Shown: piece by piece, positions 10,546 through 20,530 of the stretch
Layout: each line of letters begins with the position of its first letter
Numbering within the stretch: the stretch's first letter is position 1
NCBI RefSeq assembly: GCF_036588685.1
Contig: NC_086383.1
Coordinates: forward strand, 49,806,448 to 49,870,447
From: Mytilus trossulus
Taxonomy: Eukaryota; Mollusca; Bivalvia; Mytilida; Mytilidae
Length of the DNA: 64,000 nt
Reading direction: 5' to 3'
The notes under the pieces: generated by a model
What the model saw: the letters and a program-made list of their open reading frames with translations, nothing else
What the model was told of the DNA's origin: nothing
Databases searched by the model: none
Translations under genes and position numbers: made by a program

Positions 10546-10858
10546 CATGTTATGCTATTGTTTCAGAAAAAGGGAGAAGGTTTGTGCCCATTAAAACGTT
10601 TAATCCCGCTGCAAATGTTTGCACCTGTCCTAAGTCAGGAATCTGATGTACAGTAGTTGTCGTTTGTTTATGTAATATATACGTGTTTCTCGTTTCTCGT
10701 TTGTTTTGTTTATATAGATTAGACCGTTGGTTTTCCCGTTTGAATGGTTTTACACTAGTAATTTTGGGGCCCTACTTTGACCTATATTGGTTTACATTTA
10801 CAAATTATGATTTGGATGGAGAGTTGTCTCATTGACACTCATACTACATCTTTTTATA
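10546..10858 (+). repeat. Family B copy in the intron of the 9.4-kb gene
   Basis: Runs from TGTTATGCTATTGTTTCAGA to the tail GTCTCATTGACACTCATACT. It is nearly the reverse complement of 27236-27598 but lacks about 45 bp near ATTTTGGGGCCC where the other copy has GGCCTTCAACACGGAGCCTT. Good for defining the family's left end. Confidence 0.8.
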
Positions 10859-10934
10859 TCTAATGACTACGAAACAAAGTATTATGCACCAACAAAGTTT
10901 TGAAAAGACTGTGGGGAAACCTGAGGCTGTGAAT

Positions 10935-11110
10935 ACACACAATATATATGAAAGGAAATCAACGAAACAACACTAACACTGAAGTTGCAATAAAAAAAAC
11001 ACTCGACATTGCAACACACAAAGAAACGAACTATAAGATAACAATCGCCAGTTTCCTGATTTGGTACAGGACATTATTTATTCATTAACTGCAATGACAA
11101 CTGCTGCAAT
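10935..11110 (+). repeat. Family D copy
   Basis: Includes AACACTGAAGTTGCAATAAA, ACACAAAGAAACGAACTATA and TGGTACAGGACATTATTTAT, matching 136-371 and the flanks of the minisatellite at 61769. Confidence 0.7.
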
Positions 11111-11189
11111 TGTTTTGTTTTATACTCCCTACACTCTACACAACCATTCATCGTACTCAATTGGAAAAAAGTAAAATCACAAAAATATG

Positions 11190-11345
11190 GAACTCCGAGG
11201 AAAATTAAAAACGAAAAGTCCCTAATCAAATGGCAAAATCAAATGATGAAACACATCAAACGAATAAACAACATCTGTCATATTCCTCACTTGGTACAGG
11301 CATTTTTCAAATGTAGAAAATGGTGAATTGACTTCATTTTCTCAT
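11190..11345 (+). repeat. Family E copy
   Basis: Landmarks GAACTCCGAGGAAAATTAAA, AAAGTCCCTAATCAAATGGC, CATATTCCTCACTTGGTACA and ATGTAGAAAATGGTGAATTG. Other copies are at 20330 and 61265 (inverted), and one at 55824/58853 is split by a 3-kb insertion. Confidence 0.75.
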
Positions 11346-11596
11346 TTAACAGGATATTTCTAACGAGTTGTAGTAATGTTCACACATATTCCTTGATTCA
11401 GGTTACGAAAAATAATATAATCTTTCTTTGTGAAGAAAAAACAATGATTCTAAAACACGTGATTCGAAGACAATATCTATAGTTAAGATAATACCTGTAT
11501 TGATAAAACAATTCGGATTAACCTCCGCCTTTACTTCTGGAAACTCTCTGAGAAATTGAATCCGTTATAACAATTGTATAATCTTTTATTTTGCAG

Positions 11597-11607
11597 AAGA
11601 TTTATGA
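11597..11607 (+). CDS. Terminal coding exon of the 9.4-kb secreted-protein gene
   Basis: The splice site ATCTTTTATTTTGCAG ends at 11596. The exon begins AA, and after the phase-1 G it reads E-D-L then TGA at 11605-11607, so the protein ends RRKRSKEDL. Untranslated sequence follows with AATAAA at 11774-11779 and again near 11788, giving a transcript end near 11800-11815. The intron would be 1758 bp. Joining was judged from splice consensus and frame only. KEDL resembles weak ER-retrieval signals, but the upstream furin-like site makes that doubtful. Confidence 0.55.
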
Positions 11608-11773
11608 GACCAATATGTATCAAATAATGGCAACCCTCTTATTGATGTTGAGGAAATGTAGAGCTGCATTGATATTTTATTCCATGAACTTACATCCCAC
11701 AAAATATTTTTTTTTCATTAGACAAGAGATGTATTTTATAGTTCTTGTATGTAACGTCTTGTTCATAAAGTTT

Positions 11774-11793
11774 AATAAAAATAAAAAATAAAG
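11774..11793 (+). promoter_or_regulatory. Poly(A) signals of the 9.4-kb gene
   Basis: Two overlapping-spaced AATAAA hexamers about 170 bp after the stop, followed by GTGTAGTCGCATGGTTTTGAG, a plausible GT-rich downstream element. Confidence 0.5.
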
Positions 11794-11944
11794 TGTAGTC
11801 GCATGGTTTTGAGTTCAACGTCTTTATGCTATAATTGTATTTATTCTTAAAGACCTGGATGTTATATTTATGACGCGCATTATCAGGTTGTTTGTTTAGA
11901 TCATTTGTTAAATACTATGATATGCTTGTTGTTATGCGTCATCT

Positions 11945-12145
11945 GTAGTAGAACATTTTACAGCTTTGATGAGTTTATTTACAACCACTGGGTCGATGCC
12001 AATCTTGGTGGATTTGTTATTCCCCGAGGGTATCACCAGCCCAGTAGTCAGCACGTTTGTGTTGACTTGAGTTATCATTGATATGTTCATAATTATAAAT
12101 ACTGTTAACTAAACTTTGAATTTTTGAAATACAAAGACTTTTCTA
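11945..12145 (+). mobile_element. Retrozyme-like repeat, first part (split copy)
   Basis: Contains GATGAGTTTATTTACAACCA, CTGGGTCGATGCC, GGGTATCACCAGCCCAGTAG and AACTTTGAATTTTTGAAATA. The matching inverted copy at 19905-20302 shows these lie inside the retrozyme monomer. The remainder appears at 13046-13160, after the intervening Penelope-like element. Confidence 0.65.
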
Positions 12146-12149
12146 CCTC

Positions 12150-13045
12150 AATAAAAGAGGGAATAAAGATACCAAAGGGACAGTCAAACTCATTAACCTA
12201 AAATAAACTGACAACGCCATGGCTAAAAAATGAAAAATACAAACCGACAAGCAAAAAAACACATGACAACATAGAAAACAAAAGAATAAACAACACGAAT
12301 AAAACTAGGGGTGATCTCAGGTGCTCCGGAGAGGCTAAGCAGATCCTGCTCCACATGTGGCACCCGTCATGTTGCTTATGTGATAACAAATCCGGTAAAT
12401 ATTCTAATTCGGTAGGTCACATTTATGAAAGGGAAGGGGATTGTAGTTACGACGTCAGGAACATATCCGAGACCATTTGTGAGACGGTTACTCAATAACG
12501 TTGATGGCGTCCGTAAAATTAACGAAGGGACGACTTCAACTTCATCATTTGGAACTCTTGGTTTAATAACTTCCTTGTGAGCAGCAACCCTCTATCAAGA
12601 AAATCATAATAGGAAATGCAAGCACGGGAATATCGTATCAATTGGGAGATATATACCCCATATGCAGGTGCTGCTGGAATGTTGCTACTTAGAAATGGAA
12701 AGTTTACAATTGGAAAGCTGACATCATCTCTTTTGTCGTAAAGTTTTGTTTTCAACAGACCTTCATTGTCAAATTCTAGATGTAAGTCAAGATATGAGGC
12801 CGACTTAACTGTATCTGTTGTATTTTTTTTTATCTCTAGTTCGATGGGATAGATGCGTTCCACAAAGTCACCAAGTTTTGAACTATTTAGTGAAATAACA
12901 TCATGTATAAAACGGAAAGTAGAGTTAAAGGATATTGCTTACTTCCTATCTTTCTTCCCAAGAAGTTCCTGTATGAAGTCAGCCTCATAATAATAAAGAA
13001 ACAAGTCGGCAAGTAGAGTCAACAATAGATTAGCTTGGTCTTCTA
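12150..13045 (-). mobile_element. 5'-truncated, decayed Penelope-like element inserted in a retrozyme
   Basis: The minus strand reads RT fragment (13035 to about 12431) followed directly by the family A sequence (12425 to 12150: CACATGTGG, CTCCGGAGAGGC, GTGATCTCAGG, down to GAGGGAATAAAGATAC). The element splits a retrozyme repeat into 11945-12145 and 13046-13160. This copy shows that family A is the 3' untranslated end of this retroelement. Confidence 0.7.
12431..13035 (-). pseudogene. Penelope-like reverse transcriptase fragment, active site damaged
   Basis: Reading from 13035 down gives ADLFLYYYEADFIQELLGKK, a stop, FRFIHDVISLN, then ERIYPIELEIK, YLDLHLEFDNEGLLKTKLYD, KRDDVSFPIVNFPF and AYGVYISQLIRYSRAC, with further stops after KLKSSLR. 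Corresponding blocks in the intact element at 28264-30814 are YRYLDDIFSLN and KRDDFSFPIVNFPF. The catalytic Asp-Asp pair has become His-Asp. With several nonsense codons this copy cannot be active. Confidence 0.85.
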
Positions 13046-13160
13046 TGCTCTTTAACGTCGTACTTTATTTGGTCCGTTTAACTTTTTTGGGTTCGAGCGT
13101 CACTGATGAGTCTCAAGCGTTAATACAAAGTTCAATCCTGGTATCTATGATGAGTAACTC
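13046..13160 (+). mobile_element. Retrozyme-like repeat, second part, hammerhead broken
   Basis: CTTTAACGTCGTACTTTATT, then GAGCGTCACTGATGAGTCTC followed at once by AAGCGTTAATACAAAG. Stem I 5' strand and CTGATGA are kept, but stem II's 3' half, GAAA and stem III are deleted, so no ribozyme can form. Confidence 0.65.
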
Positions 13161-15253
13161 AGTTGATATATAGTACATCTAATATCTTACCTTTTTTGCA
13201 AGTAGATCTAAGTTAAAAAGTAACAAGTTCAATTCGCCGTTTCAAAATCTAATAGACTTAGGGTAATCCCATTTTTTTTAACACAAATTCAAAATAACGG
13301 TACGTCATTGGTTGAATTTGAATTGATTAGAATGTTTAAAACTAATCACTACGTTTTGGTGTACGCTTTTGAAAATATTACCAAAGATGCATTACATTCC
13401 GAAACGTCGAAATAAGCTACCTTTAAAGTAGGTCAACACCCAACAAAATATTAATAAAGAGAACACAAATAAAGCATGTCAGGCCAATGATTGTTTTAGC
13501 TAGCTACAAAACCATGTTGATACCACAATATGCATTTTTATGTTGAAAGATGAATGTTTAAAATTCCATATCGCAGTGATTTTCCTTAAATTGAGCGAAA
13601 AAGATAATATTATATTTACATCGTAAACATTTCAGGCCAACAACATTCTACTGGTGTCTATTTTATATCTGTTACACATATCTTAATCGGTTTTGCTGGT
13701 AGCATTTTCTGTGTATCTATAAACGTTATTATTGTAAATTTTCGTTAATGTTAAATTAGTATACGTATTCCCGGTATTGATATTTGTTGTTTATTGTTGC
13801 TGTTTGTCGATTATATTCAACAATATCATTGAAAGAAAAATAAAACACCTAGATGAATATCAGTTATCATTTCTGAGTATATAATTTTACAAGATAGTTA
13901 ACTTTTTCATCTGAAAACTCACAGAATACTATTATCACCCATAGATCTCAAAACTTCCAACAGTTATTTGCTTTCTTTCTATAATTTTTATAGCAATGAC
14001 AGTCATATTTGATATTGGTGACGAGATTAAAATGCAGATGTTTTGTCATCGGGATGTACGAAAAGAATAAAATAAAAATATAAATTAGTTATGAGTTATT
14101 ATGAAACTATATGATATAAGACGGCTTAAAATCTTCAAGCTGTCTGTTAAAGACCTAAAACAATGTACAGTATGCTTTGATCTTTTCCTGTCCACTAATT
14201 AATTTGAGCATAACGACTTTTACATCATTGTTCTGAGCATAGGATAATCCAAACAATAAGCTGAAAGAAAAGAAAGAGGTAAGTGCTGAATGAGCTACAT
14301 GCGCTTTAAATCTTTAAAATTTTACATTTGATTATTCTGTTAATATCTTGCTCTTCTGTTTAGTTCAACAAAAATAGACATTTAAGTTGAATTGTTAATA
14401 CATTGTATTTCAATAGATAGTGGTTTTCCAAAGGGTACTAGTTGCTTGATCCTGCATATTGGCCTTTACTGATATGAATCATATTGTATTCTAACAATTT
14501 GTACATGACAAGCAATCATGTTGATTCACATCTGTAAAATTCCGAACTTAATGTCGGTTGATCGCTTTTGTCTTTGATTGATATCTTATTTCAACAAAAA
14601 GTACATGAACATCAAGACTTATATGAGTGTACCAAATTGTTTAAAAAAAACATGTTTCTAAAACAACAGAAATATATGTTTCAACTCCTCATGCATTGAC
14701 TTGTTTATATTAAAAACCTGACGTAATGTATCTTCTATACAGATAAATGTAAAACTGTAGTTTATTAACGTTTATATAAACGTTAAACGAAAGTTTGTTT
14801 TACTTTTGTTAATTTAAATTTAACACGATCATACTTTGGTATAAGGTTTGGTTTTGATTTTTTGGGGGCTACAAGCGTATGCATGGTGATCTATATATGC
14901 AAGTACAGCAGTCAAATACACCATGCATCACTATGACAATAACAGTGTAACTGTAATGTTTTGTTCCAAGCTTTATGCAAAACCAAAATGATGAATCAGG
15001 TAACATTCAATTTAAAAAGACAGGAAAAAAAACACCAGTCGACCAGTACATATTTATACGATCCCGAGCCGAACAGTCCGTATATATTCTACCTACAATT
15101 TTCGTGTTTGATTGTAAAACCATTTTCCAATCTCTGGTTTGACGTGAAAATCGATCCTACCATGTACGGGAGTCATCTTCGACATCATATGTGTGGTTTT
15201 CTTTCAATCTCACAAAATAGATAAAATATATTTTAATATCGAATATCAATAAC
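13161..15253. other. No recognisable gene
   Basis: AT-rich and unannotated. The open frame at 14961-15224 has no family signature and its end overlaps repeat sequence, so it is not called. Confidence 0.45.
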
Positions 15254-15530
15254 AGAGGGACTAAAGATACCACAGGGACAGTCAAACTCATAAATCGAAA
15301 ATAAACTGACAACGTGATGGCTATAAAAAAAACCCACACAGACAAATAATAGGACAAAAACACAAAATAGAAAACTAAAGATTAAGCAACACAAACCCCG
15401 CCAAAATATGGGGTGATCTTGGGAGCTCCGGAAGGGTTAAGCAGATCCTGCTCCACATGTGGCTCCCGTCATGTTCCTCATATTATTAAAAACCCGGTAA
15501 ACAGTTTAATTCGGTAGGTCAAATAAACTG
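15254..15530 (-). repeat. Family A copy (Penelope-like 3' end)
   Basis: GAGGGACTAAAGATACCACA through GGGGTGATCTTGGGAGCTCC, GCAGATCCTGCTCCACATGT and AATTCGGTAGGTCAAATAAA; collinear with 12150-12425. Confidence 0.75.
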
Positions 15531-16764
15531 TTTTCCTTTACCTTCACATTCTTGGAAGTGATAAATCTAGAATATTTCTTTTTCGATGTCCAGTATCTGT
15601 AATAGAAATTTAAAAAAAATGTTGTGAGAAATATTTCGACTATGGTGTTGTCTTATTTTTTTTCTTTTCTTTGTCCCCTTAATCTATTCCGCAACACCAC
15701 AATTTACAAGTAAAAGGATGTGCTAGGATTGCAAATACAACAACCTGCCATTTAACAGTAAAAAAAATATCTAACCTTATAATGAACGTAAACATGACGC
15801 TGAATTACTGTAAAGAGAACACACACAATATGAGAAAAAAACATGATCTTGCTAAAAATACATCTGTACAAGCTTATCTGACTTATACAAGATATGAAGA
15901 AATATATGTGCTTTGTAAGTACTGCTCCAACTGTATTTCTAATGTCAAGGTTAAAAAAGATTTAAAAAGTCCTTAGTAATAAAACATGGATATGCAGTGG
16001 TTTCTTGAAATAGGTTCAGCATACGCAACATTACGTGATTTCTAATATTTGTACTATGTGCATATTGTGTGTAGATGTTGGTCAATCTTTATGCCATATG
16101 TGTAAAACTTCTCTTCAGAAAATATCGCTTTTAACATTCTGGGCACCATATGCCTTTAAAAATATCAAATATTTTGACAAACCTTTCGCCAATGATGCAT
16201 TCTCAAGGTCAACATGTTTTCCCCGGACAGAGAATGGTCCTGTTAAAATAGCATTAAACTAGTGAAAAAGTATTCCTTTAAAATATGTAAGTATGTCATA
16301 TAATTCTTCCCAGCAATGCTTATAACAGATATTAGACACTGACTCCTTGTAATGTATAATCATAGCGTAAATAAGTTTTGAATATAGCAGTCTGCATTTA
16401 AATTTGATGTGCTCAGACGAAGAGGCCTTAAAATAACGACTATTGTGTCAGTGCCGTAAACCGATTGATAATCGGCCATTTGACACATTTGCAAAGAGCG
16501 GTATCCCCAAAAAGTGTCTTTACATCGAGATTCCATTTACACACGAATATTTAAAAGTGATTACGGATTTTTTTAAAAAAATCAATTAAATAATGTGACT
16601 ATTTTAAACTATTAAACAATGGAAATCAGTTATAAATTTGTTATCGTAAATTCTTCTGGAATCTTGAACTTTCGTCATTACACACATGTTATTCTTGAAA
16701 TCATCTGTTCGGAACAATCTTTTATATCTATACAAGTGTCTAAAATATATCGACATACTTAAAT

Positions 16765-16965
16765 AAAGGCAACAGTGGTGCATCGCTGTTTGAACGTCAA
16801 AAATTGATTGAGAGAAAAACAAATCCCGGTAGCATATTAAGCACATCAACTATAAGAGGAAAGCACTGGAGCAAAAGAAACACTGAAGTGCAACTTAAAA
16901 CAAAGGCCAACAAACACGGAAGAAGACTATTTGATAACAACTGCCATATACCGGACTTTTATTTT
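16765..16965 (+). repeat. Family D copy
   Basis: AAGGCAACAGTGGTGCATCG, ATTGATTGAGAGAAAAACAA, ACATCAACTATAAGAGGAAA, AACACTGAAGTGCAACTTAA. The single AACACTGAAGTGCAAC here is the unit that is multiplied at 61769-62656. Confidence 0.75.
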
Positions 16966-17418
16966 TTTATTATTTATTATTATTACAAGTTTGATCGTTT
17001 ATATCAATATACAATGTTATTTCCATTGTTTTATGCAATGAAGGTCTACATATAATAGTAATGCTGCAGCTGATTTAATAAGTTTATGTAAATAAATCGA
17101 AAAAATAACTTCGGTTTCTTTATAGTACAATCTGAATAAAATTTGGATCTATTATAATTTTCATTCGTATAGTTCTGGACATAATATTCAATTTCATGAT
17201 GCTTGATGTATAGGGAAAACGGAAGTATTACATTTTCCCAGCATTAGGTTGGCCTTTTGTGTACCCAAGACAGGGCGAAGGAAGTCAACTTAAGAACGCT
17301 GTGATTGGATGTATTAAAGGGTACAAGTTTTTTTTTAATTATCTATTAATAACTGCAGTGTGTATATTTACAATATAAATTTTAGAATCTATTGAAATAT
17401 TTTCTAGTGAATTATTCG

Positions 17419-17635
17419 AAAATGTTGCATAATTAGTAAAGGTTGAATCAAGTGCATTTGGTTACTATGCAATTATTCTAAAAATAGTAAAATCACGTGA
17501 AGGCCGCGTGGAGTCTGCATGCACAAAGCGTGATAGATATTGTTCGGAACCAAATTGCGTTCTGAAATTCTCTTGACTTTTTATTACTTTAACATATTCC
17601 CAATCATTTATTTATTTAGTATATTGATATATAAT
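17419..17635. repeat. 217-bp direct duplication, left copy
   Basis: From AAAATGTTGCATAATTAGTA to ATATTGATATATAAT. I see no difference from 18488-18704, 1069 bp away. It includes AATCACGTGAAGGCCGCGTG and TCTGCATGCACAAAGCGTG; related, diverged versions of that motif occur at about 17728 and 18430. Confidence 0.9.
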
Positions 17636-17884
17636 ATAATAAAGCCTGACGAAAGTTCATTCTGTTGTTTCGGGATTGTTCTTAAATACTCGGATACATC
17701 GGGATTTTTCAATCTCTAAATTCTGAAAATCAAGTGAAGGCTGCTTGGAAATTGCATGCAGCAAAAAAAGTGAAACCTTTGGGGGAACAACTTAAAAGTA
17801 GCATGTTCTGACAGAATATTAGACTTAAGTGAAATGTTTTTGACATCTCTTTTGAAAAAGGTCAAAATGGCTGCCGTTGATATG

Positions 17885-18115
17885 GACACAGCAAAATTTG
17901 AAAAGTGAACCATTTACGGCCTTCAACAATGAGAAAATCAAATGCATTATATTTAGTTAGAATTTGTTGAAAAAATATGAAAAGTGAAGCATTTACGGGC
18001 TTCAACAATGAGCGAAACCAAATGCATTATATTTAGAAGTTGCTTTAAAAAATATGTAAAATGAAGCATTTTCGACCTTCACCAATTAGCTAATAGCAAC
18101 TGTTGCCTAAAGAGT
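17885..18115. repeat. Three diverged ~80-bp tandem units
   Basis: Units share GAAAAGTGAACCATTTACGG, CTTCAACAATGAG and CAAATGCATTATATTTAG, with starts near 17898, 17979 and 18057. They lie between the two 217-bp direct copies. Confidence 0.7.
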
Positions 18116-18487
18116 GTTTCAATGGAAGTCGCGAATTTCTGTATTCTTCCCATTATGATGTCATTGGTCTGTATTCTTTATTTTTGTTTAATTATTTTGT
18201 TAAAATTTCTTTATACTTTACTACCCTATTAGCCTTTATTTTTTTATATTGGGGTATAAAAGCGTAAAGTTTGCATTTACAGTTTAAGATGCCATAAATA
18301 AATTAATATAATTTCTGACACTATAAATTCTGTTAATAAGATATTTATTTAGGCGCTCCATAAAAATAACATGATAAGAATCAATCAAGTTCATATGGAC
18401 AGGTTACTCGGACATTTTTCTATAAATAGAGAATCAGGTGAAAGCTGCATGGGTTCTTATTATAGGACATTAATCACGACCAGGTCA

Positions 18488-18704
18488 AAAATGTTGCATA
18501 ATTAGTAAAGGTTGAATCAAGTGCATTTGGTTACTATGCAATTATTCTAAAAATAGTAAAATCACGTGAAGGCCGCGTGGAGTCTGCATGCACAAAGCGT
18601 GATAGATATTGTTCGGAACCAAATTGCGTTCTGAAATTCTCTTGACTTTTTATTACTTTAACATATTCCCAATCATTTATTTATTTAGTATATTGATATA
18701 TAAT
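18488..18704. repeat. 217-bp direct duplication, right copy
   Basis: Appears identical to 17419-17635. The flanks differ (GGTCA before, TACTATCATT after), and I find no convincing target-site duplication outside the pair. Confidence 0.9.
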
Positions 18705-19904
18705 TACTATCATTTCCTTAAATGCACTATATATTTTACTTTAAAAAAAATAAAGTAAAAAAAAAATAATAGCAAAAGCCTTAAGCATTTAAGATTTTGT
18801 TTTATAAAATCGTTTTGCCAAACATTAAGCACTTCATTGAGTCGTATTTTTTTTTCGGAAAGCATGTTTTGTTATTCCATTTTGCAATGTGAAAATATAA
18901 GATAAATATGTTTACTTAACAACTGCTTGTCCCGATTGACAACCAAGTTGATTGACGGAAATAGTGGTGCTTTTGGTTGACCTTTCCACTTTGCATCTAC
19001 AAAAGATATATACTTTTATTGATATTTATAGTTTTTATAACCCACATTAATACCATGTATTTAAATCTTTTTATAACATACTGTATTTTTGAAATATCTT
19101 CTCTACCTAATTCAACTGCATTCTTTAAAATTCAAATGTGATTCGATTGAGAAAAGTTCGCCCTATTACATTCTTTCTCTCTGTTCTGGAATTTGACAGA
19201 AATGAACGATGTGTTAGTTCGGGAACGGGAAATATCATCAAATAATGAAGATTTTATATAAGACAAAAACAATTCTAGCTTTTTTTCTTTGAAATACACT
19301 GTAAGTATTCTGCTATTACGCACGAGTTACATTTATTTGGTTTAATTGAAATTATGGTATTTTATAACAGATTACCTGAATAAGAATATCTAACTACAGC
19401 CATCTTCCTCGTTGGTATAAAATCTGCATAAAACAATGTCTTTTAACCAATAAAATGCTTGATTTACAATTAATGTTTTATTTCACAAAACAACATGGAA
19501 ACATATAGCTGAATTTTGTTTTGCAAAGCAATATAGATAATTTAAGTTTGAATCCTTTCTTGATAGTTTAATGAACTATTTTATATGTCAAAAAAGTTAT
19601 CATGGTAGCTGAATAGTTTGCCATATAGAGTTTCTCAAATAAAAATATAGAGATATATCTATAACCAATGTATAAAGACTTTATTCTAAAAAAAATAAAG
19701 TAGAAATGTGCATGTAAAATATACTTCAAATTCTAGTGTTGTGTTTATAAAGCCCCTTTCTTATACATATATTTTCTTAACGATTTCTTATTGGTTTCAA
19801 AAATTCATCGATCCTTAACGACGATTGAGACCACTTTTACAACTGACGTAAAAGCTATTTCTAGCCATAACGAGCTATGAACGGCTTATGAATTAACCCA
19901 GACT
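18705..19904. other. No recognisable gene
   Basis: AT-rich; nothing recognised on either strand. Confidence 0.45.
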
Positions 19905-20302
19905 ATATACCGGGAATAGCGTATTTGCGTCAGCCACGCGTTTCGTCTACAAAGGACGCTGGAATAAAATAACAGGTAAAAAGGCCAAATAAAATACGAA
20001 GTTGAGAAGCATTGAAAAACACAAATTCATAAAAGTTTTGCTAAATACAGCTAAGGTAATATATTCAAAAATACAAAAGTTTTGTTAGCAGTTACTCTAT
20101 TATTATAACCATATCAATGATAACACACAAGTTCTGACCACTGGGCTGGTAAAACCCTCAGGATAATAAAAAAAACCACCAGCAGAGGCATCGACCCAGT
20201 GATTGTAAATAAACTCATCACAGATACCAGGAATGTTGGTTTTTTTTTAAAATTTGCGTCAGACGCACCTTTCGCCTACCAAAGACTCATCAGTAACGGA
20301 TT
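19905..20302 (-). mobile_element. Near-complete retrozyme-like unit bounded by two hammerhead sites
   Basis: On the minus strand a hammerhead (20254-20298) is followed by GATGAGTTTATTTACAATCA, CTGGGTCGATGCCTCTGCTG, AGGGTTTTACCAGCCCAGTG, a ~100-bp AT-rich spacer, ATGCTTCTCAACTTCGTATT and a second, damaged hammerhead (19925-19959). Equivalent GAAA positions are 20270-20273 and 19941-19944, giving a 329-bp period. That matches the dimeric structure expected of retrozymes, where one monomer lies between ribozymes. Confidence 0.7.
20254..20298 (-). ncRNA. Hammerhead ribozyme motif, core conserved
   Basis: The minus strand reads CGTTA (stem I), CTGATGA (complement of 20287-20293), GTCT...AGGC (stem II, with one G-U), GAAA (complement of 20270-20273), a poorly paired stem III, GTC and TGACGCAA (stem I 3' strand). 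Core bases are intact but stem III is weaker than at 6505-6548, so activity is uncertain. Confidence 0.6.
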
Positions 20303-20329
20303 ATAACGTGTTATACCGATGTAGGTACA

Positions 20330-20530
20330 AAAAAACACTAAACTCCGAGGACAATTCAAGGCGGAAAGTCCCTAATCAAATGGCAAGAATAAATGATAAA
20401 ACAAATCAAACGAATGAACAACAACTGTCATATTCCTGACTTGGTACAGGCATATTCAAATGTAGAAAATGGTTGATTGAACATGGTTTTATAGCGCTAA
20501 ACGTCTCACTTGTATGACAGTCGCATCAAA
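20330..20530 (+). repeat. Family E copy
   Basis: AACTCCGAGGACAATTCAAG, GGAAAGTCCCTAATCAAATG, TCATATTCCTGACTTGGTAC, GTAGAAAATGGTTGATTGAA and CGTCTCACTTGTATGACAGT. One of the longest copies. Confidence 0.8.

Noticed and set aside
11597-11607. ER-retrieval signal (KEDL) on the 9.4-kb protein
   Set aside because: Only a weak variant of KDEL, depends on an unverified splice, and follows a furin-like cluster that would detach it.
17419-18704. Small LTR retrotransposon (TRIM) with 217-bp LTRs
   Set aside because: No TG...CA termini, primer-binding site, polypurine tract or target duplication seen.
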